NCBI GenBank assembly: GCA_025938055.1
Contig: JAICQC010000205.1
Span: 1 to 8,101, forward strand
Source: Anaerolineales bacterium
GTDB taxonomy: Bacteria; Chloroflexota; Anaerolineae; Anaerolineales; Villigracilaceae
Direction: 5' to 3'
Length of the DNA stretch: 8,101 nt
Positions 1 through 4,709 of this stretch are shown one piece after another; positions within the stretch are counted from its first letter, which is position 1, and each line of letters opens with the position of its first letter. The notes below the pieces were generated by a model, which was not told where the DNA came from, searched no databases, and saw only the letters and a list, made by a program, of their open reading frames with translations. The position numbers and the translations under genes are program-made.

Positions 1-218
1 TAGGTAAATAGTTTGCCAAGCATAATCTGAGTCATATAGCCGCTGGGGTGAGTCATACCCAGGGTGTAGGAGAGCGTCTGGAACTCAGCCGAATCACCCC
101 ACAGCAGGGAGGGGGCGAGCGTGCGGATGTAGAGCGCCAGGGCAGCGATTCCCATTAGTGCCGCGATCAGGATGTCGGTCCGCGCCAGGCGTGTAGAATG
201 TTCGTGGGAATGGTTCAT
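1..218 (-). CDS. DUF2723-type multi-pass membrane protein, N-terminal part
   Basis: Only the first 72 codons are inside the window; the gene runs off the left edge. It begins at ATG (218-216) with a short basic/His-rich cytoplasmic head (MNHSHEHSTRLART), a hydrophobic helix at about residues 15-30, and then an extracytoplasmic loop containing APSLLWGDSAEFQT and YTLGMTHPSGY. The W-G-D-S-x-E and L-G-x-x-H-P-x-G-Y signatures are those of the DUF2723 family (TMEM260/O-mannosyltransferase-like, GT-C fold membrane proteins), where the Asp/Glu loop is the presumed catalytic region. By family, it probably transfers a sugar from a lipid carrier at the outer face of the membrane; substrate unknown. The usual GYP is GYM here. 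No strong ribosome binding site precedes the ATG. It is divergent from the gene at 300. Confidence 0.85.
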   Translation of the reverse strand, partial: MNHSHEHSTRLARTDILIAALMGIAALALYIRTLAPSLLWGDSAEFQTLSYTLGMTHPSGYMTQIMLGKLFT

Positions 219-242
219 AAGGCTGCTATTGAAGCAGAGAGC

Positions 243-272
243 AGTATAAACGGGAAAATAAGAAGGCTGCAA
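243..272 (-). promoter_or_regulatory. Possible sigma-70-like promoter for the DUF2723 gene
   Basis: On the minus strand, TTGCAG (272-267) is followed after 18 bases by TATACT (248-243), about 24 bases before the ATG at 218. The -10 box is good; the -35 matches the consensus only in its first three bases. The divergent gap of 81 bases between the two start codons must hold the promoters of both genes, which supports the call. It is a visual match only. Confidence 0.35.
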
Positions 273-273
273 G

Positions 274-292
274 TGTATAATGTTGAAGGAGG
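274..292 (+). promoter_or_regulatory. TGTATAAT box and ribosome binding site fixing the start at 300
   Basis: AAGGAGG at 286-292 lies 7 bases before ATG 300 and decides that start over the upstream in-frame ATGs at 198 and 210, which have no such site and would overlap the divergent gene. TATAAT at 276-281, in the context TGTATAAT, is a perfect -10 match. It is so close to the start that the transcript would have an extremely short leader and begin near the ribosome binding site. I see no -35 box. The ribosome binding site is firm; the promoter is tentative. Confidence 0.5.
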
Positions 293-299
293 AACGACA

Positions 300-821
300 A
301 TGTACATTCTTAGGCCCGATGAAAAGACGTGTCTTGTCATGCTCTATACGCTGCATAATGTTGTCCGCGGCGAAGTGGTGGTGAAGCAAAACGTTCTACG
401 CGTAAACATATGGCTGCGCACCGATGGGGCACCCAGATATCTTCATATCCTCAAGCCTCAGGTTCTTGTCTTTGGCGGGAGTCCCGTGAAGGCGTTAACC
501 TATTCCGAACTTTATTTTCCCACCTCCGAGGTGATCGCCTATCACACGCTGCCTCCCATGCACGAACCCCTGGACTATGAGTCCGACGAAACCAACCGCA
601 GGATGGAAGATGTGGACCTGGTCGTTGGCACTTTTGTGATGAAGGGGAAGATCCGCACCTCGACGCAGACCGAATTGGATACCACACTTGAGTCGGCAGT
701 GGTCTCCTGGATGTCCATCTACGATGTTTCTATTACGAATCCCCATCTGCCGCAAATGCCTGCCCTCGAGGCGCCAATGGTCCTTGTCAATCCCAACCAC
801 ATAGCATTCGGACTTGTTTAA
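300..821 (+). CDS. Uncharacterised 173-residue soluble protein
   Basis: I do not recognise a characterised family with certainty; it resembles a Chloroflexi-restricted uncharacterised family. The start at ATG 300 follows a strong AAGGAGG. There is no signal peptide or membrane segment, so it should be cytoplasmic. The first half alternates short hydrophobic strands (LVMLYTLHNVVRGEVVV, LRVNIWLRT, YLHILKPQVLVFGG), suggesting a beta-sheet or barrel-like fold. An acidic linker (DYESDETNRRMEDVD, residues 92-106) follows. The second half contains VVGTFVMKGKIRTST (about 108-122) and a segment ending in MSIYDVSITNPHLP (138-151), then a hydrophobic C-terminus with VLVNPNHIAFGLV. That end could be a second small beta-domain. 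The small membrane-protein frame at 889 follows in the same direction after 67 bases and may be co-transcribed. Confidence 0.75.
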   Translation: MYILRPDEKTCLVMLYTLHNVVRGEVVVKQNVLRVNIWLRTDGAPRYLHILKPQVLVFGGSPVKALTYSELYFPTSEVIAYHTLPPMHEPLDYESDETNRRMEDVDLVVGTFVMKGKIRTSTQTELDTTLESAVVSWMSIYDVSITNPHLPQMPALEAPMVLVNPNHIAFGLV

Positions 822-888
822 GTAACCGCTCATTGCCTGGAACGTTCTCTGACCACGCTGTTCTCCTGTTCTCTTTATCTCCCTCCCA

Positions 889-1062
889 ATGCCGGCGCAT
901 ACAAACCGTTCTCTCACCACTGCCACAATTATCCGCAAGATGCAGATCTTTGGGGTGATGAGTTTGTTGCTTTGCGTGATCAGCATGTTTGCCCTCTTTG
1001 CCGGTTGGATCTCCGGCGGCGCGCTGGCTCTGCTACTGATGGAGCAGCAGGAGATGAAGTAA
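889..1062 (+). CDS. Small single- or double-span membrane protein, 57 residues
   Basis: ATG at 889-891 opens a frame closed by TAA at 1060-1062. The protein has a polar basic head (MPAHTNRSLTTATIIRKMQ, residues 1-19), a long hydrophobic stretch (about 20-50: FGVMSLLLCVISMFALFAGW, then ISGGALALLLM) and an acidic tail (EQQEMK). The stretch is long enough for one long or two short membrane helices joined by the G-W-I-S-G-G turn; positive residues before it predict a cytoplasmic N-terminus. No good ribosome binding site lies before 889: the preceding 30 bases are pyrimidine-rich, and an in-frame TGA at 850-852 rules out a long extension. It could be translated by coupling to the 300-821 gene or start at the internal ATG 940. 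The frame ends one base short of the convergent glycosyltransferase stop, a spacing that supports it being real. Function unknown. Confidence 0.6.
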   Translation: MPAHTNRSLTTATIIRKMQIFGVMSLLLCVISMFALFAGWISGGALALLLMEQQEMK

Positions 1063-1063
1063 G

Positions 1064-2455
1064 TCAGGCAGTCTTTGGCTTTGCTTTTACATCAAAGATA
1101 GACTCTGCCCAGGCGTTCAAAAGAGAGAAGAATGTGTTCTCGGTCCTCCGGTGTGTGATCCACAACAACGCAAGCAGGATCAACATTCCAACCAGCCGCC
1201 CGTAGGACCAGGGGAAGTAATCAAACGTGGGGGTTAGGAAGACCAGTAAATAGACAGTCCCATACAAGATCCATTCCGCAGGAGATTCCAATTTCTTGAG
1301 CAGAAGCAGGAATGGAAGGCTGAGAAATACACCATGATGCTCCCAAACGAGCGGCGATAAAAGCGTCATTGCCACGAATAGTGGAATGATGGCATCAAAG
1401 GGCTGTATTTTCTCCCGATCGGAAGAAAAGAAACCTTGTAAGCGGACGCATAAGAAAATCGCGGCAGTGGCAACGATGCCTTTTGCCAGAAGGACCAGCA
1501 GACGAACGACGGCAAAATCCACCCGAAAGTAGGAAAGAGTCATGCCGATCGCCGAATCGAATGAACTGTCGTGCAGGCTCAAGCCGCGCGGGGCATTCAG
1601 CACCATGAAGTTGTTGAGGAATTCCGCATAGGGACCGGTACCATAGATGACAGCCGGAAAGGCTGCAATTAACACAAGTGAGACTCCGAACCATGCCAGC
1701 CATCTCCAATTGCGCTCGAGCAGGAAAGCAAGCACGAGAACAGCCGGAGAAGCCTTGAAATGAATAGCCAGGGCCAGCATCAGCGCAGAAAGAAAAGGGC
1801 GGTCTCTGTAAAAGAGGATACTTAAAAGGATAAAATTCATTACGTGGAAATTGACCTGCACGTACATAAACGTCCGTATGACAGGCATATTGACGAGCAG
1901 GAATAATGTCGAAGCCAGTGCAGCCGCATGGGGTTTGAATTGATAGAATTCAAGAGTGCGATGAAGCAGGAAATAAAAGAGTAACAGCGACAGGACGTTT
2001 GCAATCCAGCAGATGAGCAGGATGCCATTCTCGCCAAGGGGCGTCAGAAAGGAAAGCAGCGTTGCCCAGAGGGGAGGATAGAAGTAGGTGTCGGGTAATG
2101 GCTGGTTCCGGACGATGGCAAAGGCAGCCTGTGTATAGTAGTCAATGTCTCCATAGCGAACTCGTTCGCGCAAGATATTGAGGTAAAGAAATGCAATAGC
2201 GAAAAAGCCTCCCCAGGTGAGGCTCGTCAACTTCGTGAGTCTGCCTGTAAACATCAACCAGAGAAAAAGCCCCACGAGAAGCCACGTCATCGCAACAGAA
2301 GTCAGTGTGATGGGAACGTGGGTGTACACAGCTTCCTGCATAAATGCCTGAAAACCGTCCAGCCCATGCCTGCTGTAGATCCAGATAAATTCGAAAACGA
2401 TCAGGAGTGTAATCAGCCCCCAGCCGATCAGAGTGCTTCTCAAGGCTTTCCGCAT
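1064..2455 (-). CDS. GT87/DUF2029-type membrane glycosyltransferase
   Basis: This 463-residue protein is an integral membrane enzyme with roughly ten or more hydrophobic helices. After a first helix (about 10-27) and a second pair (50-70, 82-96) comes the loop YGDIDYYTQAAFAI (101-114) followed by TYFYPPLWATLLSFLTPLG (123-141). The Asp-containing loop and the Y-P-P-L-W motif are typical of GT87 (DUF2029), a GT-C fold family that uses polyprenyl-phosphate sugars, such as polyprenyl-phosphate-mannose in mycobacterial PimE. A later LSPLVWEHHGVFLSLPFL segment is also typical. D103 or D105 is the likely catalytic acid by family analogy. The start at 2455 has GGAGGT (2467-2462) six bases upstream, which favours it over the overlapping out-of-frame ATG at 2460. 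The donor sugar and acceptor cannot be told. It is convergent with the small membrane-protein frame and divergent from the lactonase gene. Confidence 0.82.
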   Translation of the reverse strand: MRKALRSTLIGWGLITLLIVFEFIWIYSRHGLDGFQAFMQEAVYTHVPITLTSVAMTWLLVGLFLWLMFTGRLTKLTSLTWGGFFAIAFLYLNILRERVRYGDIDYYTQAAFAIVRNQPLPDTYFYPPLWATLLSFLTPLGENGILLICWIANVLSLLLFYFLLHRTLEFYQFKPHAAALASTLFLLVNMPVIRTFMYVQVNFHVMNFILLSILFYRDRPFLSALMLALAIHFKASPAVLVLAFLLERNWRWLAWFGVSLVLIAAFPAVIYGTGPYAEFLNNFMVLNAPRGLSLHDSSFDSAIGMTLSYFRVDFAVVRLLVLLAKGIVATAAIFLCVRLQGFFSSDREKIQPFDAIIPLFVAMTLLSPLVWEHHGVFLSLPFLLLLKKLESPAEWILYGTVYLLVFLTPTFDYFPWSYGRLVGMLILLALLWITHRRTENTFFSLLNAWAESIFDVKAKPKTA

Positions 2456-2593
2456 TGCATGACCTCCGTCCTTTTGTTCCTGAAATGAAGCTACGACTGT
2501 GGGATTTTTTGAGTATAAATCAGGTCATGGCAGCAGAAAAGGTCAACGCAGACGGGGATATAATGTTTGTCATTCAATCCTGAGGAGACAAAC
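2456..2593. promoter_or_regulatory. Divergent intergenic region with -10-like boxes
   Basis: This 138-base gap separates the outward-facing glycosyltransferase and lactonase genes, so it should contain promoters for both. On the plus strand TATAAT lies at 2559-2564, 29 bases before the GTG start at 2594. On the minus strand TATACT lies at about 2517-2512, roughly 57 bases before the ATG at 2455. Neither has a convincing -35 box at 16-18 bases. GAGGAG at 2583-2588 is the ribosome binding site of the lactonase gene, six bases before its GTG. Confidence 0.4.
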
Positions 2594-3694
2594 GTGCCTG
2601 TCGTGTCCAAGAATCCAGTTGTATTCATTGGAACTTACACCGAGAAGGAAGGGAGTCAGAGCAAGGGCATTTATGTGTACCGAATGGATGCATCCTCTGG
2701 CGAGCTCGCCTTCGTGTGGGAAGCGGAGGGGATTCTCAACCCATCTTATCTGGCAATCCATCCTGGGCAGGGATTCCTGTACGCTGTAAACGAAGTGCAG
2801 AGTTTTGGCGGACAGGAGGGCGGCGGGGTGAGCGCTCTTTCCATCGACCGGGATTCGGGTGAACTCAATCTGCTCAATGTCTATTCCTCTCAAGGCAAAG
2901 CCCCCTGTTATATCAGCATCGAAAAGACGGGGCGATTCGCCCTTGTTGCCAATTACACAGGTGGGAACGTTGCCATGCTCCTGATCCAGCCGGATGGGCA
3001 ACTGGGACCGGCAACAGACGTGGTCCAGCACACGGGCTCCAGCGTGGACCCTGATCGTCAGACCGCTCCATTTGCACATTGCATCCGCCCCGACCCTGCA
3101 AACCGCTTTGCGATTGCAACCGATCTTGGTGCAGATAAGCTTCTGGTCTACCGAATGGATCTGGAAAACGGGAAATTAAACAGACAAACCGAGGTTAAGG
3201 TCAAGCCGGGCGCGGGTCCGCGGCACATGATCTTCCACCCGAATGGACAGTATCTCTATGTGATCAATGAACTGAACTCCACTCTTTCGGTTTTCCGCTA
3301 TCACGCCGAGGCTGGACGTTTGGAGGAATTACAGACCATCTCCACCCTTCCGGAAAGTTACAAAGGCGAGAATCTATGCGCCGACCTGCACATCGCTGGA
3401 AAGTATTTATATGCTTCCAACCGCAGACGCGACAGCATCGCATGGTATCTCATCGATGAGGACACGGGTCAACTAACGTATCAGGGCGATGTTCCCTCCG
3501 GGGGCAAAGAGCCGCGCGGCTTCGCCATAGACCCCACCGGCAGATTCCTGCTGGCTGCGCATGAAAAGTCAAATAACATCGTTGTTTTTAGCATCGACCC
3601 GACAACGGGCGGACTCTCCCAGACGGGGCATGAGGTAAAGCTATCGCATCCGGTCTGTGTGAAACTCACTTTCCTGCAATCACCAGGGAGTTGA
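2594..3694 (+). CDS. pgl: Lactonase-family seven-bladed beta-propeller (6-phosphogluconolactonase type)
   Basis: The protein is 366 residues, normal for the lactonase family PF10282, with no signal peptide, so cytoplasmic. Family signatures run in order: VFIGTYTEKEGSQSKGIYVY (10-29), NPSYLAIHPGQGFLYAVNEV (49-68), GRFALVANYTGGNVA (113-127), HCIRPDPANRFAIATDLGADKLLVYR (162-187), GAGPRHMIFHPNGQYLYVINEL (207-228) and EPRGFAIDPTGRFLLAAHE (306-324). YbhE/Pgl-type members hydrolyse 6-phosphogluconolactone in the oxidative pentose phosphate pathway; others act on different lactones or only bind, so the substrate is inferred. The usual P-H-x-H cluster reads P-F-A-H here (159-162). I start at GTG 2594, six bases after GAGGAG; an in-frame TTG at 2567 would place that site inside the gene. 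The DUF2255 gene follows after four bases. Confidence 0.85.
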   Translation: MPVVSKNPVVFIGTYTEKEGSQSKGIYVYRMDASSGELAFVWEAEGILNPSYLAIHPGQGFLYAVNEVQSFGGQEGGGVSALSIDRDSGELNLLNVYSSQGKAPCYISIEKTGRFALVANYTGGNVAMLLIQPDGQLGPATDVVQHTGSSVDPDRQTAPFAHCIRPDPANRFAIATDLGADKLLVYRMDLENGKLNRQTEVKVKPGAGPRHMIFHPNGQYLYVINELNSTLSVFRYHAEAGRLEELQTISTLPESYKGENLCADLHIAGKYLYASNRRRDSIAWYLIDEDTGQLTYQGDVPSGGKEPRGFAIDPTGRFLLAAHEKSNNIVVFSIDPTTGGLSQTGHEVKLSHPVCVKLTFLQSPGS

Positions 3695-3698
3695 CAAA

Positions 3699-4082
3699 AT
3701 GGCTTCCAAAAAGAGTTTCCCAAAGGACATCCTTGCAAGAATCCAAAAGGAAAAGATCCTTGGCATTCGTGCAGGGAGTGAGTCCGCGCATCGCGTGATC
3801 GGCATCTGGGCGGTGGTCGTGGAGGGACGTGTCTTCGTACGTTCCTGGAGCATGAAGCCGCGCAGCTGGTGGCGGGTCTTCCTCGAAGACCCGTATGGAA
3901 GCGTGTTTGTTAGCGATCAGGAAATCCCCCTCAGGGCGGTACAAACTCGCAGTGAACGCCTGAAGGATCTGGTCAGCCAGGCATATAAGGAAAAGTACAA
4001 CACACCGGGATCCATCCAGTATGTGAAAGAGATGTCGCGCAAGACGTCAAGGGATACAACCACGGAGCTGGTTCCGCTGTAG
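3699..4082 (+). CDS. DUF2255 family protein
   Basis: A 127-residue basic protein with no signal or membrane segment. The pattern ILGIRAGSESAHRVIGIWAV (20-39), then VVEGRVFVRSWSMKPRSWWR (40-59) and GSVFVSDQEIPLRAV (67-81) matches DUF2255 (PF10012), a family of unknown biochemical role whose short beta-rich fold recalls the flavin-binding split-barrel nitroreductase-like proteins (that resemblance is inference). The C-terminal part (83-127) is charged and probably helical. AGGGAG at 3685-3690 is eight bases before the ATG and overlaps the end of the lactonase gene, whose stop is only four bases upstream. The two genes are therefore almost certainly one transcript with coupled translation. Confidence 0.8.
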   Translation: MASKKSFPKDILARIQKEKILGIRAGSESAHRVIGIWAVVVEGRVFVRSWSMKPRSWWRVFLEDPYGSVFVSDQEIPLRAVQTRSERLKDLVSQAYKEKYNTPGSIQYVKEMSRKTSRDTTTELVPL

Positions 4083-4109
4083 TGAGGGATATTCCCGTAC
4101 ATTGCTTAC

Positions 4110-4117
4110 TGTATAAT
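4110..4117 (+). promoter_or_regulatory. TGTATAAT box, likely promoter of the HEPN gene
   Basis: TATAAT at 4112-4117 in the context TGTATAAT lies 48 bases before ATG 4166, in the 83-base gap after the DUF2255 gene. No -35 box is seen at the usual distance. The same eight-base box occurs before the genes at 300 and 7560, which supports it as a real promoter element of this genome. Start at about 4124 would give a leader of roughly 40 bases. Confidence 0.45.
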
Positions 4118-4165
4118 CTATTTAATGGATAGTAAAAATTATGGCGCAGGGAAAGGCGCGATGAC

Positions 4166-4555
4166 ATGCGGAAATTTGCCGTTGAAATCAAGTCCAATCT
4201 GGAACAGGCATTAACAAACCTACACGCGGCACAAGAGTCGTTGACAAATGGTCAATATGAGGCTGCCGCGGGGCGCTCGGCTGATTCTGCCTTCCATGCT
4301 GCGAGCGTGTTGTTATTGAATGACGAAATCGAAGCCGGAAAACACGGGGATGTCATAACGCTGATCCAGCAGGTCTTTGTCGAGAAACGCCGGCTGACCA
4401 GGGAGCAGGGCGAAAAATTGAACTGGCTTTTTCGGTTGGGCAGGGGAGGAAAAAACTCTGCCGGAATTGCCCCTCTTATTCCCGGAGAGGCAGAAAAGGC
4501 AGTGCAGTTTGCCGGGAGCTTTCTCGAGGCGGTAAAGGTGATCCTGGACTCATAA
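4166..4555 (+). CDS. Stand-alone HEPN-domain protein
   Basis: A 129-residue, mainly helical protein. The N-terminal helix (about 7-26), NGQYEAAAGRSADSAFHAAS (28-47) and KHGDVITLIQQVFVEKR (59-75) match the HEPN fold (PF05168 type), where the family consensus is close to YYAAFHAA. The R-x4-6-H motif thought to form the RNase site is present as R37-(x6)-H44. The terminal helix spans about 106-128. The usual R-x-x-x-D-Y motif after helix 4 is replaced by a Gly-rich loop (RLGRGGKNSAG, 90-100). HEPN proteins act as ribonuclease toxins, partners of MNT-type nucleotidyltransferases or RNA-binding modules; no such partner is next to it. The start is chosen from AAAGG at 4152-4156, nine bases upstream. 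It has its own promoter-like box and a hairpin at its stop. Confidence 0.78.
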   Translation: MRKFAVEIKSNLEQALTNLHAAQESLTNGQYEAAAGRSADSAFHAASVLLLNDEIEAGKHGDVITLIQQVFVEKRRLTREQGEKLNWLFRLGRGGKNSAGIAPLIPGEAEKAVQFAGSFLEAVKVILDS

Positions 4556-4579
4556 AAGAGTACACGCCGCGTGCTCTTT
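4555..4579 (+). terminator. Hairpin at the HEPN stop codon
   Basis: AAAGAGTAC (4555-4563) pairs with GTGCTCTTT (4571-4579) over 9 base pairs, including one G-U, around a 7-base loop. It starts on the last base of the TAA. A competing fold pairs AAAGAG with CTCTTT and CACG with CGTG, leaving a two-base bulge. The following tract (acagttttg) is only moderately T-rich, so termination may be weak. The near-symmetric stem would also present a hairpin on the other strand. Confidence 0.5.
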
Positions 4580-4661
4580 ACAGTTTTGTAACGAAATCAT
4601 GATACGGGGGTCTTGTAGTAGGTTTTCTTTCAATTACGGATTACAATCGGCAAATTCTATT

Positions 4662-4693
4662 CGCTCGGGGTCAACACCTTTTGGGCGTTTTTT
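4662..4693 (+). terminator. Terminator-like hairpin in the clostripain leader
   Basis: CGCTC (4662-4666) pairs with GGGCG (4683-4687), and GGGGT (4667-4671) with ACCTT (4676-4680), around the loop CAAC. Three G-U pairs and a two-base TT bulge are included. Six T's follow at 4688-4693, exactly the layout of an intrinsic terminator, but only 16 bases before the ATG of the peptidase gene. CCTTT (4677-4681) could instead pair with AAAGG (4697-4701), masking the ribosome binding site. It may be an attenuator, or a second terminator for upstream transcription with the promoter downstream not visible. Confidence 0.45.
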
Positions 4694-4709
4694 GTCAAAG
4701 GAGAATGTT

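Noticed and set aside
198..299. Upstream extension of the 300-821 gene from ATG 198
   Set aside because: It would overlap the divergent gene and has no ribosome binding site, while AAGGAGG sits ideally before ATG 300.
495..986. Minus-strand frame of 163 codons
   Set aside because: It lies opposite the well-supported gene at 300-821 and the small membrane frame, has basic low-complexity composition and no ribosome binding site.
972..1205. Plus-strand frame of 77 codons
   Set aside because: It overlaps both the small membrane-protein frame and the end of the glycosyltransferase gene; composition (Arg/Cys-rich) looks like an out-of-frame reading.
2563..2583. Six-codon leader peptide frame (MFVIQS) before the lactonase
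   Set aside because: It lies over a TATAAT box, has no ribosome binding site and no regulatory codon run.
4125..4214. Short frame from ATG 4125
   Set aside because: It runs out of frame into the HEPN gene, is only about 30 codons and has no ribosome binding site.
4599..4709. N-terminal extension of the clostripain gene
   Set aside because: It would put 37 polar residues before the signal anchor and would span a terminator-like hairpin; AAAGGAG supports ATG 4710.
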